From Rhizomys pruinosus (taxonomy: Eukaryota; Chordata; Mammalia; Rodentia; Spalacidae): a DNA stretch of 64,000 nt. Below are positions 35,801 to 48,239 of the stretch, piece by piece (within the stretch, counting starts at the first letter, position 1; every line of letters starts with the position of its first letter). Location of the stretch: NCBI GenBank assembly GCA_009823505.1, contig VZQC01005070.1, positions 1,716,357 to 1,780,356 of the forward strand, given 5' to 3'. The notes beneath the pieces were generated by a model that worked only from the letters and a program-made list of their open reading frames with translations, made no database searches and was not told the origin of the DNA. Position numbers and translations under genes: made by a program.

Positions 35801-37584
35801 AGAGCCTTGACGTCCTTCCTACACTCATCCATACCTTTGTACCTGTGAAATGAAATTGCCTTGCAATCAAATTCACATGGACACCGTGAGGACAACAGCT
35901 CAGCCTGTGTAAAGCTCTTAGAAGTACAGTAAATGGTTAGCACAGAGAGGGGTTACATATTATGTGGGGATTTTTATTCTTCAACATCAAGCTCAAAACC
36001 TCATACTTCACCAAGCCCAAAAGACTGTCCTTTCAATATTCTAACATCACCTCTGTACTACCACATCTGTAATTAGATTTTGTTCTGTCTGAATCAAAGT
36101 ACATCTAAGTCTAAATTCCAGCTTAATATTTCATACTACAAGGCAGAAAACGTTATCTCCATTTAGAATGTTTTCCTGTCTTCCGTGGTGCCTAGCTAAG
36201 AGCTCAAGCATGTTTTGAGCTGTTTATTGCTTAATGATGAAACAATTCAGAAGCAAACAGTGAAACGGGAAGATTTAAATTATACTATTACGTTCAATTT
36301 GGTAGAAGACACAAAGATCCCTTAGGTCTCCCATTTCTGAATCTAATGCCAGCCCTGAGTTTGTTGCACCGACCTAGATATAGCCATGGAAGAAGAGATA
36401 AACAGCCAGTGTAATTACAGTGACATAATGGTTAAACTTTTATAGCTGAGGGGATCAGCAAATAGGATTTTAAAAATCAAATTAAAGCTGTCATTCCACA
36501 ACATTAAGTTTCTAGAATTTTCATTTTTTAATATTAATGATTTTTTTCTCCAAAAAGGAACAAACAATGCTAATTCTACTGCTACAATACCGTTAATGAA
36601 GAAATAAAGAATAATTTATCATTGCATAATTAACACAGTACAGTTAAGCATGTTTTAATGATTTTGGATAATGGCCTCCCATAACTAGATGATACTTGTT
36701 AGTCATAGTGAAAAGAAAAAAAGAAAGATGTATGCTAGGAATCATTAATGAAGATGCATCAACTGACCAGGATTGTATTTTATTCTTTTATGTCAGGTGT
36801 TTACAAGATTACTTGGTATATTTTGGCATTGGCTTGGTCCTGAATCTATAGGTGACTGGATGGCTAGTAAAATATTTTTACTGATTCAAGAAATGAATAC
36901 AGGCCCTGCAAGCCAGCAGGTTCTTCTTCTTTGGTTCCAAATGGAATCAAGATTTAAATTTATTGATGCATTAGGCACTGAAGGTAGGAGAATATTGTTA
37001 TCTGAATTAAAAGGATAATAAATATGATCAGATAGTTAGTATTACTTTTAATGTTGTTCCCAGTATTTAATGTTGTTCCCAGGGTGCAATACTAAAGGTT
37101 GTATATCTAAGTAATGCTGCAAATCCTTCAACATCCCCCCAGCAATTAAAGTGAGTGTATACTTGGGGAGGGGCTACAGTTACCATTTACCCTTCACAAA
37201 CAAGTAATTCCATAGCCATATCCAGCCTGCAGATACATTTATCTGTGTCACATATTATTTAACTAGCATTTTAGTTCATGTTCAGTATATGCAAATTTGA
37301 AGATTACACATTAAAATATATACTTCTATCTGCTCTTTAGAAATGAGCTCGCTCAGCAGCACTGAGCTGATGACACATAATATGTAGACGACAGGTGAGA
37401 TTAATCCCTTATAGAGAAATAGGACTCCCAGTCTCTGATCCTTAACATCCCCTGATCCCTCCCACTCAACCCCATTCAATCACTGACTTTCTGCTGGATT
37501 CTGTGACATCCACACTTGACCTTGATCTACTAATTTTCCAGCCCGTGTCACCAAATTTGGTCCATTGATATGTGGGTTTGTTAG

Positions 37585-37752
37585 GAGTACCTATTCTCAG
37601 CTCCACCTCAGGCCTGTGGAATCAGACACTCTGGGCTAGGACCAGGTTCTCCTGTCCTTCACCCCACCATACCCTGGATCTGAATTTAACAAGCCTTTGG
37701 GTGAGTAGGTGATTCTCATACAAATTCATGGTTGAGAATCAGGGCTCTAGTG
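37585..37752 (+). mobile_element. MER5A-like DNA transposon remnant
   Basis: CAGCTCCACCTCAGGCCTGT, GGAATCAGACACTCTGGG, GTAGGTGATTCTCATACAAA, and the terminal GTTGAGAATCAGGGCTCTAG follow MER5A order to its 3' inverted repeat. Confidence 0.7.
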
Positions 37753-38028
37753 TAGTTTTCCTCCATGCTAGCATTAAGTTGCTATCTCACTGTGGTTTGC
37801 TTTCATTTCAAGGAACATGTGAAACTAATGGAGGGGCCCTTAGTGGTACTATATTTGACCTTGTGAACTTCAGTGGCATGTTTTTCTTACAGAACTTTCA
37901 TCAAATGGACAAGGAGGGATCTCTTAAGTAAAGCCTCAGCCCCCTCTCTTGGCTTTCTGTGGTTCAATTGAAATGTTAATGGCTGAAATGTTAACAAAAA
38001 GGAATATCAAAAGTCTATGCATATCTCT

Positions 38029-38254
38029 TTTTAAAAAATATTTATTATTTTTATTTTTTATGTGTATGAGTGTATTGATTGCATATATGAAAGTGAATCA
38101 GTGTCCTGCAGTGCCCTAAGAAGTCAGAAGAAGACACCATATCCCCTGGAACTGGAGTTGATTGTTAGCTGCCATGCGGATGCTGGGAACCAAACCTGGG
38201 TCCTCTGCAACAGCTGCTGGTGCTCTTACCTGCTGAGTCATCTCTCCAGCCCCT
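38029..38254 (-). repeat. B3-type SINE
   Basis: Reverse orientation: CCCCTGGAACTGGAGTTGAT, GGTCCTCTGCAACAGCTGCT, GAGTCATCTCTCCAGCCCC. A diverged duplication GTCTATGYRTATYTCT flanks it (38013-38028 and 38255-38270). Confidence 0.9.
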
Positions 38255-38678
38255 GTCTATGTGTATTTCTAAAAGGGTCAGGTGAACCAAGCTTTCATGT
38301 GAGAAGCTAAGTGGGAAAGAAAGCACCTGCTTTCATTATAAAGAATATTCCATGCATTTTAATCAATAATAATATGTTTTAAGGTGCTTCGATATCAGTT
38401 TCTCTCATAGGATTAGCATATACCCACAGGGCCTGAAGATTACAAGCCTGGTTTGTTTGGGAACCAACAATCCAACAATCACTATGGTAACTAACATCAT
38501 CTCTGAACAGATGCCTGACATCTGCATCTAGATGTCTCTGGACTTTGGGTTACATAGGAAATTTTAGAACAAGATGAGGTTGAGATTTGGGGAACTTTCA
38601 GAAGTTAGCAATACATAGGAGACCAGTTTTGTGTATGTCTGTATATAGATACAGGGTCTGTAATTTTTGTTTGCTTGT

Positions 38679-38932
38679 TTATTTATTTTCATTTTACATT
38701 TTTTAGTGTTTTGCCCACGTATATGTAAGTGCACTGTGTGTGTGTGTCTCTCTGTCTGTCTGTGTGTCTGTGTGTCTGTGTGTAATGCCCATGGAAGCCA
38801 GAAGAGGGATCACGTCCCCTGTAACTGGAGTTTTGGACAGTTGTTAGCCACCATGTGGGTCCTGGGAATCCAATATAAGTCCTCTGCAAGAGCAGCCGTG
38901 TTCTTAATTACTGAGCCATCTCTCCAACCCCA
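38679..38932 (-). repeat. B3-type SINE with internal GT/CTGT tract
   Basis: Reverse orientation: AGAAGAGGGATCACGTCCCC, GAGTTTTGGACAGTTGTTAG, GAGCCATCTCTCCAACCCC. A GTGTGTCTCTCTGTCTG stretch at 38736-38782 lies in the 3' part. Confidence 0.88.
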
Positions 38933-39020
38933 AGCTCTGTAATTTGAAGCATCTCTTAATTGGGTTTTCATTTACTCCCATTTTATTTATTCATTGATTC
39001 ATTCATCATTCATTCATTTT

Positions 39021-39133
39021 GGGGGGCTTTTTGACACAGGGTCTCCCTATAGCCCTAGCTGAACTGGCACTCACTATGTAGACAAGGTTGGCCTAGATCT
39101 CCTAAGGATCCACCTGCCTCTGCCTCCTGAGTT
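39021..39133 (-). repeat. B1 SINE, old and truncated
   Basis: Reverse orientation: GACACAGGGTCTCCCTATAG, ACTCACTATGTAGACAAGGT, GATCCACCTGCCTCTGCCTC. The B1 5' end is missing. An ATTC-rich stretch precedes it. Confidence 0.8.
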
Positions 39134-39460
39134 ATTTGCATGTTTACATAAACTTAACTAATAAGGATACTGTACTATATATGAAAAAAGCAAATTTTGT
39201 TTTCCAAGAAAACATAAATCAGCCTATCTTTAAACTATATTTGTAAAAAAAAAAGCTGTATTCAATTTTTCTTTTTTGTTGTTTAACATATGTTCAACAC
39301 ATTTTAAAGTGTGCTCTTCTTTTTGGTTTATGAAATTGGGAAAACAAAGGAGTCTAAATCTTTAACCCTCCACCCTGAGTTCAGTAGGCTTTTATCAGCG
39401 TGGACAAGTCTTTCACAGTATTTATCCTCTGAACCCTGGAAACATATTCTTTGGAACTCA

Positions 39461-39582
39461 GCTCTCTTCTCTTCTCTCCTCTCTGCTCTCTCCTCGATCT
39501 CCTCTCTCGCTCCACCACACACACACACACAACATGCACACACATGTACACAGACACATACACACACACACACACACACACA
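39461..39582 (+). repeat. (TC)n-rich tract followed by (CA)n
   Basis: CTCTTCTCTTCTCTCC-type sequence to 39515, then CA repeat to 39582. Confidence 0.92.
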
Positions 39583-39984
39583 CTTCTCATGGATCTTACC
39601 TGTTTCCCTGCTTTGAATCTTTTCTAAATCCATCTTGTTAGTCTTGATAAAATTTGGCTACTTTGCATTACATGCTAAGAATATTTTCTATCCCCTCTGA
39701 CATGCACATATCACTGGCCCATTTAACCGCACAGTACAAACTTCAGGAAAGTTCCCATTGATTGTAGACCCTTTCCCGATTCATTTGATAAGACTCCTGG
39801 GGCTTTCTTTGCTTGGTTTCATGTTTTTCTATGTTTAATCTCTTCACATGGTATATTTGTCTGGATTTTTCTCATTTCTCTGCCTCTATTAATTCAGTAT
39901 CTTAATCCCAGAAACTATATGATTCCTTTTATAGTTGGTCACTTTCTTTTCAATTGATGTCTTCTGCATTAGTCCTAGAAAGAT

Positions 39985-40552
39985 GGAGATGCCATAACGC
40001 GCCAGGCCAGGATCGAAAGGTTATTCCTGGACAAACTGTCAGCCCATGAAAGGAAACAGCCAGAATTGACCAGAGTCCAAGTCAACAGCTCCAGAGAGAG
40101 TGGACTGTTTTACCTCTCATCCACCTGTGCCCCTTTTCTAAGCCTAGGGAACAACCTGCGGAAGAGGGGGCATGGTAGAATGTAAGGGCTGCGATTGGGT
40201 GTGAATGGTGAAACTACAGCAATGTAGTCTGGACACTCACTTGATCAACTTTGATTGAACAAACAACCTGCACAACCCCCACTGAATGGTGGTGGGGCTG
40301 TAGGTGTTTTGGGCACAACAGCCTGCAGATAGTTTTGAGGGGGCTGAAGAGTCGCTTGTATCATGGATTATCACTTATAGTAAAATGAAAAAAAAAAAAC
40401 CTGCAGAGAAAGATGCAGGACAGTTATGGCAGAATGCATGATCTGGGATGGGGTGGGGGTGGGGGGGGGAAGGGAAATAAGCCTAAACTGAATTGGAAAA
40501 AATGTATGAAATGCACAAAGCATCAATAAAAACTAATTAAAAAAAAAAAAGA
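39985..40552 (+). mobile_element. LINE-1 3' UTR, 5'-truncated insertion
   Basis: AACAACCTGCGGAAGAGGGG, a TCTGGACACTCACTTGATCA block, CAACCTGCACAACC, a G-rich run (40440-40470), and AAGCATCAATAAAAACTAAT before a poly-A follow the layout of rodent L1 3' UTRs. A short possible target-site duplication AGAAAGATG occurs upstream (39976-39984) and just after the poly-A. Confidence 0.65.
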
Positions 40553-41584
40553 AAGATGAATCATGATACACCCAAATATTTGGCCATATATACTCATTGC
40601 AGTAGAGTTTATTAAAACCAAGTGTTTGGAAACAGTGTTACTCATCCATAGAAGACTGAATTAATCAATTGCCCTACCTCACATACATACATGTGTATTT
40701 ACATAATATATATTTACATGTGTATATTTACATAAACATATGCATACACATATGAGAAAAAGAAGGTTATGAGGCATTATATAAGACATGATCTTATAAT
40801 AGAGCAGTGGGGGAAAGTTACATTCTCTTTTTTGCATATTCTATTTTATCTGTATAACCTAATTTATTGATACAGTGCCTTAAGCTCTTCCATCAAGAAA
40901 TCTTGATCTATAAGCCTGTCAAATAGAAAGATCCCATCTCAGCATGGTGACACATGAAAAAGAAGCACAATTTAAACTCCCAGAGTGTTGAAGAAAAATG
41001 TAGATATTTTTTTCCTAAAAATTTCCTCCAAGTATACAGAGGGATTAATGGAAAATTGCATCTCACAATATTCAGTAAACTTCCTTATCTCTTTATACAG
41101 CAAAACTTCCTAAAAGTTGCTTACCAATTATCCGCTCCCCCAAATCTAATACCAATAGCAAGCAGCTAAGTCCTCTCTCCCTTCCTCCAGAGCCCTCCAA
41201 AATGGCTCTTTCTATTACATTGTCTTTTCCTTTCCTCCCCTGATGCTTTTCTGCTAAGTAAATCAACCTCCACATTTTTTTTCTGTTAACTTGTTTACCT
41301 TTTTACATCCTTTTATATCAATTCAAGTAATCAAACTAAAGAGCCTCTTAAACATACAGCAGAAAGAGGATGGGGAAAGCAGATAAACTGCATTGAGTTT
41401 TCAATATTTATGCTACACTTCACTAATAATTTTTCTATTACATGATACCTTGAAGGTGATATCATATTTAATTTCTATTCCAACTATATGTGTTAAGAAC
41501 ATTAATCACCTTTCCAATCAGTGAAAACCAAAAGATGAAACTGAGCAGAATTCCTCAGACAGGTTCAACTATCACATTTTACTC

Positions 41585-41705
41585 TGCATGCTACCTTGTC
41601 TGTATTTTCTCATCTGTGAAATAGAGTATCATCTATTTCCTAAAGCTGTTGTTGAATAAATCATTCCTTATTAAAATTGAAATTATTCTTTTTATATAGT
41701 GTAAT
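41585..41705 (+). repeat. MIR SINE fragment
   Basis: TCTGTATTTTCTCATCTGTG followed by AAATAGAGTATCATCTATTTC and GTTGTTGAATAAAT matches the MIR 3' half. Confidence 0.6.
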
Positions 41706-41897
41706 GCCCTCAACATTTTTTCTACCCTTTGTTACTTTGCGTTGGACCACTTACCCACGAGGAAGCGTGGCATAACCAAAGTACATTATTTGTCCCGGGA
41801 AGAACAATTGGAGAGCCTCCATGATGCCTCCAAGCTGTAACCTCAGTCTTTGTCAAGGATTGCTAACCCTGAATGCCTGCTTTCATTTGTAGCCTGG

Positions 41898-41963
41898 GGC
41901 TAAGGGAATCCCTTAGCCTGCACAGTCAATGTCAAGCTCATTGTCTTGCATCACATGTGATGC
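41898..41963. promoter_or_regulatory. Two perfect palindromes, one with an E-box
   Basis: 41898-41918 has 10-bp perfect arms GGCTAAGGGA / TCCCTTAGCC around a single A. 41948-41963 is the 16-bp perfect palindrome GCATCACATGTGATGC, whose centre TCACATGTGA is a symmetrical E-box of the kind bound by MITF/TFE-class bHLH-ZIP dimers. No repeat family is recognised here. A regulatory role is inference only. Confidence 0.35.
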
Positions 41964-43049
41964 GTGGTGGCCAGCTCTAGAAAATGTATCCAAAGTTACT
42001 TCATCACTTACCGGATGGGCACCGCTTAGTGTGGGATCACATCCAGACGCCAAAGGCCAAAGCCAAAACAGTGAATAAAGAGTGGGAATAAAGAGTATTT
42101 AACAAAACAGCAACCACAAGCCTCATGAGATTTCCCAAGGCGTTTTTTGGAACCACCATAAAAACTTGATCTTTTCAAATCACTCTTTAATAATCCTAAT
42201 GTTGGATAATTCTAGACTGTGTCCCAGCGGCATGACTACATACCTGCAGAAGAGCACAGAAAACAGGAAGGGAAAAATAAACCCCTAATCACATCCCAGC
42301 TCAATTCTGGAACACATGAATGTAAAGCTACTGTTTCACATAACCCCACACTGATGGATTCTTATTTTCTAGCTGGTGGTTTTATATCTTAACTGCAATA
42401 GTCTTCAATTCCTTGTTCTCTCACAAATTTTACTTCCCATACAGGGGAAAAAAAATATGGAACGAAAGTAGCTTTGAAAATCAGGGCCATATAAATTTGA
42501 AATCTTGGTTTTCAGACTCAAGAAAGCATTTATACTGGTGTTTTGCATATGACTACTGGAAGTTTTGCATAAAACATACCAAGAAGGAAAAGAGGGCAAA
42601 AGTTTATGGTTAGCTTGTCAGTCTTAATTAGCACCAATTCCCTTAACTATTTTATTCATGCTTTTAAAGATAAGTGCTTTTAAATGGAGGAACATGCCTT
42701 AAAGAAAGAACTGGCTTTTAGCAATCACCCTTTGGAATTAGGACCTTCATAATCGTGTAATTTCTGATACATTAAAAAAAGTCTTTATTACAAACATCTT
42801 GTAGAAGATTTTACTTCAATCCAAAACATAAGAAAAGTTATAAAGAAATAAACACTGACATTCAAGAATCATCATCTGAAACTGCCAATAAATAATATTA
42901 AAAATTGCTTCATGTCTTCATTTTTCTTATAATTTGACAAACCAAATGACTAAGATTTTTTGACTCTGGAGCACAAGATGCCAGAATAGAAACTCTCATC
43001 AATACAGAAAATTGAGTCACATAAAGTAAATAAAAATTAATCAACTCTC

Positions 43050-43520
43050 AGCACCAATGTGGCTTCAATTCTTAGTACCTTTAATATAAAATCTAAACTC
43101 CTTCCTTCCATGACCAGTAAGGAACTAATTGAACAGGCATTTCCTATTATCACAACTTTAGTCGTATTAAATGGGATAAGAAGGTGTCTACCCTCCATAC
43201 AAGTATTTTCTTCTTCTTCCTTGAACCAGCCAAGGACATTGCTACCCAGAGCCTTAGCACTTGTTCTTCCCTGTCCCTAACAATCAGTCCTCCAGGCTAC
43301 ACTTGGCTGCCTCCTTGTCCTCATCTCAAAAGTCAGGTGTCAACTCACATACCCTCTGTACCAAAGGGTATTTTCCATCTCCTTATCTAAATTCAACACT
43401 CATCCCTTACTTCCCATCAGAAATCCGTTTTTTATTACTTAGCAGTCATCATTCTCCATCATAATCTAGTTCACTTCTTTCTAGTTTATTGTCAAGAACT
43501 CTTCTCATTTCATTGTCATA
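43050..43520 (+). repeat. LINE-2 fragment
   Basis: ATCTAAACTCCTTCCTTCCA, GCCAAGGACATTGCTACC, CTTGTTCTTCCCTGTCCC, AAAGTCAGGTGTCAACTCAC, and a final TTTATTGTCAAGAACTC follow the L2 3' region in order. Confidence 0.7.
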
Positions 43521-44457
43521 TAGATGAAGCACGCCACATGTTCACAGTGCAGCAAACACTGCAGACTGTGGAGGAACCAGAGAGAGTGAGGTCAGGACTG
43601 GTTGGTGGACTGACCCAGATAGAAGCTACTCTGATTTTGAAGTAGGAAAGCCAGGTGGAGGAATGAGTCTGGCACACATGCGTAGTGGGGCTCTAGTGTA
43701 AGTTTGTGTCTGTATGATATGCAGCAGGGACAGGGAGCTTTCTCTGGCTGTTTAGCAGTACAAATATCTTTCTCCTGGGGCTTCCTTTGAAGATTTTGAA
43801 TGATGTAACCCTGGGTAGGGCCAGTACCAAGAAGGCAACTGTTCTTGTATCTGCTCTTTCTCTCTTATAAGCCTTTCCGTCTCTGGTTCAGTGCACTTTT
43901 ACTGTGATCCTTGCATGCTCTGGAGGTCGTGGTCACTGTGCCAGCCGTTCTTCAGGAGCATAAACCATGCTCTTGTTAAACTTTACTGAAGTACGGAAAA
44001 TGCTCTTTGTTCTTCTACCTTACGGCCACAGAATCTCCTACTGAACCTCTCAGAAAAAGGACAGCCAAGAAACAAAAGAGCTTAGCAACTTCTTTCATAT
44101 GGATTTGGCAGACAAATTTGATATGCTTGGATTCGAGTTCATTTCCCTGATTACAATCCTCTCTGAGGTGAGATACATGGAAAGAGTTGTAGAATCTTTG
44201 GAGATACTCATATTTTCAACAAGGATGTTCAGAACACTACAGATGCAGTACACATCACCCCAGATACTGCACAATTTACAGAGCAGGGAAGGACTATGAA
44301 GACAGCACTAGATGTGATCTAACTTTAGATTCTGCACTAGACCAGGTTTTGTAGCTTATTTGCAATTAGATGTAGCAATGTATCTGAAAACTACAAATGG
44401 AAAAAATGGAGAAGTGTTATATACCAGGTCCAGGTTAACTATTAAAAGTTCTATGTT

Positions 44458-44662
44458 GGGGCTGGAGAGATGGCTCAGCAGGTTGGAGGACTTAGAGCTC
44501 TTTCAGATCTCTCCAGCATGCACAGGGCTGCTGAAAACTGCCTGTACCTCCAGTTCCAGGGGATTCTATTCCCCCTTCTGGCCTTATCAGGCACTGCACA
44601 TATGGGGTACACTTAACATACATGCAGGCAAAACACTCATACACATTAAAAATACATAAATT
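44458..44662 (+). repeat. B3-type SINE
   Basis: GGGGCTGGAGAGATGGCTCA head, CTCCAGTTCCAGGGGATTCT, ACATACATGCAGGCAAAACA, and an AAAAATACATAAA tail. It abuts the MaLR LTR. Confidence 0.88.
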
Positions 44663-46298
44663 TTATGGTTTGAATGTTTCCTCTCATGTTTATGTGCTGA
44701 AACTTCTTAATGTCCTGTTGACAGTGTTGAGGGGCAGCACCTTCAAGCGATGGTTGGTATGAGGGCTCTGGATTAATACCAGTAAACAAGTGGGTTAGTC
44801 ATGATGTGCATGGAGTCCTGATAAAGTGATGAGATCCACAATGGCTCTTGAACACGTGCTGTCAAACACTTTTTGCCCTTCAAGTTTTACCATGAATGAC
44901 TCTGTAAAAAGGGTTACTGGTGCTCTGTTGTGGCACTGTGAGAAAGTAAACACTTGGTTTAAATTTAACTACGTTTTCTGTAGTATTCTCTTAGAGCAAC
45001 AGAAAACTGGTGTTCAGAGTCAGGGTTCACAGTAAGTTATGTCTAGAAATATGGAAGCAGCTCTGGAAATTTAGGCAATGGGTTGATGAATGGAGGAACA
45101 GGCTAGAAAACGCTTTTGTTGCTGTGGATGGGCACTTAGGCGTAATGGTGGGCCCAGAAGAAAATAAGTTCAGAGAAAATCTGGAACTTACATATTAGTT
45201 ATTATCATCTGAAAGATGGCAGAGATATGAATCATAAAGGGCATTTGATGAGCTGTCAGCTAGAAATGAGGAGTTATGTATTGGAAAGTGTAGTAAAGAC
45301 CAACCTTGTAAAGAGTACAACTAAACTTTATCCATGTACAAAGGTTTTGTGGGAAGAAATCTAAGACCAATCATTAGAATATTGGGAAGCAGAAATTTCT
45401 AAGCAAAATACCCAAGTGCCTGAGTGAATACTTTTAAGCAAATGCAATACAATGTGAGAAGAACATTATTGGTTTTACAGAAGGAATTTGTAACGAAAAG
45501 TGAAGAAATTTTAGGAAATTTGTAGTCAACCCTGCAAAGTGCTGACTTTAGGACACAAGGCAAGGTTCTGTTTGGAGCCATTGTTTATGAAGGAGATAAC
45601 TGTGGACACAAATTCTTTTCAAAGACACTCAGGGGTATTTTACCCATCATGGATCCAGAGAAAGATCCTGAGCCATAGAATTCCAGAAGCACCATGCGAC
45701 TTTAGCACTCACTGTCCTATGCAGCCTGGTGACTCTGTTGTCTTAATTCCAGGACAGTATGCATGGCTGAGCTCATTCTCGGTCACATCTCCAGAGGGTA
45801 GGTAAACTGATGGGAACCCTGTGCTGTTAAATCTGTAGAAATGCATAATGCACAAGCTGTGGATTCCTGATAGCCTCTATTTAGAAGTCCCTTGAAGTGT
45901 TCAATGGTCCAGGTGCGCTGGCAGAAACTTGTTTCAGGTACAGAGCCGTTATAGAGATTTTTTTTTTTTTGCAAGGCAATACTTAGTGGAGCCATGGGAA
46001 TAAGGCCTCCTTATCCAGCACTCCCAAAATGTAGACCCACAAGGAAGTCGCTCTAGCTTGGGAAGCTGTAAATCTCCAAACTGTGAGTGTGGCGGGCAGA
46101 TAGAGCCAGAAGGCTGCTGCTGATTGAGGCTTTAAGACAACCCATAGCACTGTACACAGAGCTGGAGCATGGAGTCCATCTTTAAATCTTTGCTCTTTGC
46201 CCTGTTTGGATTCGGCCTGACTTCTGACAAGTTACCCCCTATCCTCTTGTCCACCTCTCTCTTTTGGAATGGGATGTGTATGTTATTGTCAACCATTT

Positions 46299-46516
46299 AT
46301 TTTTCTAGTTAGGTTATGTGTATGAGTGTACTGTCTGCATGTAGGCTTGTGCACCCATGTCGTGCAATGCCACAGAGGTCAGAAGAGGGCATCGGATTCC
46401 CCTGGAACTGGAGTTAAAGACGGTTCTTAGCCGCCATGTGGGTGCTGGGAATCGAACCCTGGTCCTCTGCAAGAGCAGTCGGCGCTCTTAACCTCTGAGT
46501 CATCTCTCCAGCCCCA
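46299..46516 (-). repeat. B2-type SINE nested in the MaLR
   Basis: Reverse orientation: TGTACTGTCTGCATGTAGGC, GCATCGGATTCCCCTGGAAC, GAGTCATCTCTCCAGCCCC. It has a single copy of the CTGGAACTGGAG motif. Confidence 0.92.
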
Positions 46517-46654
46517 GAACCATCTTTGTTAATGTAAGCACATATGTTGTTAATTGCATATGCTGAAAGCTGGAGGAGCCTTTGCCTGGGCATGTGGAAT
46601 GCCTTGAGTCTCAGTCATATCTGACTTAGGTAAGACCTTAGACTTTCAACTTTT

Positions 46655-46800
46655 TTCTTTTGTTGTTTGCTTGTTATTATGTAGGATCTTCCTATGTAGC
46701 CCTGTCTGACCTATTAAGTACTATGTAGCTGAGGCTAGCCTGGAACTTGCGAAAATGTTTGCCATAGCCTCCTGAGCATTGGGGTAAGAGGTCTGCAGCC
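46655..46800 (-). repeat. B1-like SINE nested in the MaLR, old
   Basis: Reverse orientation: TTCCTATGTAGCCCTGTCTG, ACTATGTAGCTGAGGCTAGC, CATAGCCTCCTGAGCATTGG. Strongly diverged. Confidence 0.65.
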
Positions 46801-48239
46801 ACTGTAGACAGATTGACTTTGAACTGAAATGTATTAAAACCTTAAAACTACTGTGGTGAAATGAAAATATTCTGTTTATGAGAAAGATTATGAATTGAGG
46901 GGTGGGCAGAGGTTGAACACAATGGTTTGAATGTGTCCCTAAAGGTACCTGTGTGAGATAATAAATCCCCACTTCAACAGTTTTAAGAGATAGGACCTTT
47001 AAGCAATGACTGTGTCATCAGGATTCTGCCCTCATTAATGGATTACTGTTGGTATTCTGGGAGAGGATCCTCTATTATGGAAATGGGTTTGTCAGAGAAG
47101 CATGAGTCTGGCTGCCTACTCTCATTCCATTTAATGTAAGTTTTCTTGCTCCTCTGGTTTCTGCCAGGATGGCACAACAAGAGGCCTGATCCACGTGGTG
47201 CCCCATGGATACTGACTTCCCAGCCCCAGGATCTGTGAGAAATTTAATTCATTATTTTAAAAATCACCCAGTCTGTTGTACAGACAAAACAGATTAACAC
47301 AGTGTGTGCCTATATTCCTTTCCCTCTCCACCAGGATCAAATAGGGATAACCTTGGAAGATTTATGTTGAAGGTGGCAGAATCTCTATTAACGTGGGTCC
47401 CTGTCTTCCCCAAATGACAATGTGAAGGAAAACTACTCACCTAACATTCACCTAACTACTAGTATGACTGAGAAGTAAATATTTTCTTTGAGCTATTTTA
47501 GAACACTGGTTGGCCTCCATTAACAAATAGCTATAGTCCATCACAATATTGAACTACCAGAAGGCTAATATTTCCTCAAGCTTTGGGCTCGGCATCTCCA
47601 CACCCTCAATATCTTTCTTTATCACCTCTGCCACCTCTATTCTGTAGCTTTCTTTGTTTCTGCAAAGTTCTCCCTCAGCTCAGAGAAGATATTTCATAGC
47701 CCTCTAAAATTTTCTCTTTTGGGTTTCAGAAACATACAGCAAATTAACCTTGTGAACTCCTACCTGAGCAGATGCCAGGAGAACTCTATCATACTAAGGC
47801 CCCCCAAAAGGCCTGACCTTGGTCCCGAGTGCATTTCTGTCTCTCATTTCATTTTCCTGAGCAATCTTTGCTAAGGAATTTTCTGTACTGAAAGCACCAC
47901 TGATGATTCATCTCCAATATTGCTAAATTGAGACCTGTCTTGGTGTGTAGTATGCAGTCAATAAATATTTAACTAATATTATCCATCCTTTGGGCTTTGA
48001 GGAGGACTAAACTGGAATTCCAATGTTCTCACTTTGAATATTTGGACAGCATTATACCCCAAGTAAAAATAACAAGCACATGCTCAAATTTACATGAAGG
48101 GTCAAAGAATATCACTAACTTAGTGAACCACAGTGCAATGTCAGTTTGAGTCTTTATTAATCATCATGAAAAATATCTTAGAGAAAATTCAGAGAGACAG
48201 ACATATCCCTCATCTTCTATTAGGATAAGCATGTTATTT

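Larger units (their letters stand above)
44663..47303 (+). mobile_element. ERVL-MaLR element: 5' LTR, internal region, 3' LTR
   Basis: The 5' LTR (44663-45005) starts TATGGTTTGAATG and ends near TTAGAGCAACAGAAAACTG. The 3' LTR (46919-47303) repeats the layout with TGGTTTGAATGTGTCCCT, CTGCCCTCATTAATGGATTA, ACTTCCCAGCCCCAGG and CACCCAGTCTG. Between them the sequence follows MaLR internal order, for example TAGTGGAGCCATGGGAATAA (45987-46006), GGAGCATGGAGTCCATCTTT (46163-46182) and CTTTTGGAATGGGATGTG (46260-46277). MaLR internal regions are non-autonomous; no gag, pol or env frame is visible. A B2 and a B1 are nested inside. Confidence 0.7.

Noticed and set aside
37051..37083. Tandem TTTAATGTTGTTCCCAG pair
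   Set aside because: A single two-copy slip of about 17 bp in intron; too common to report as a finding.
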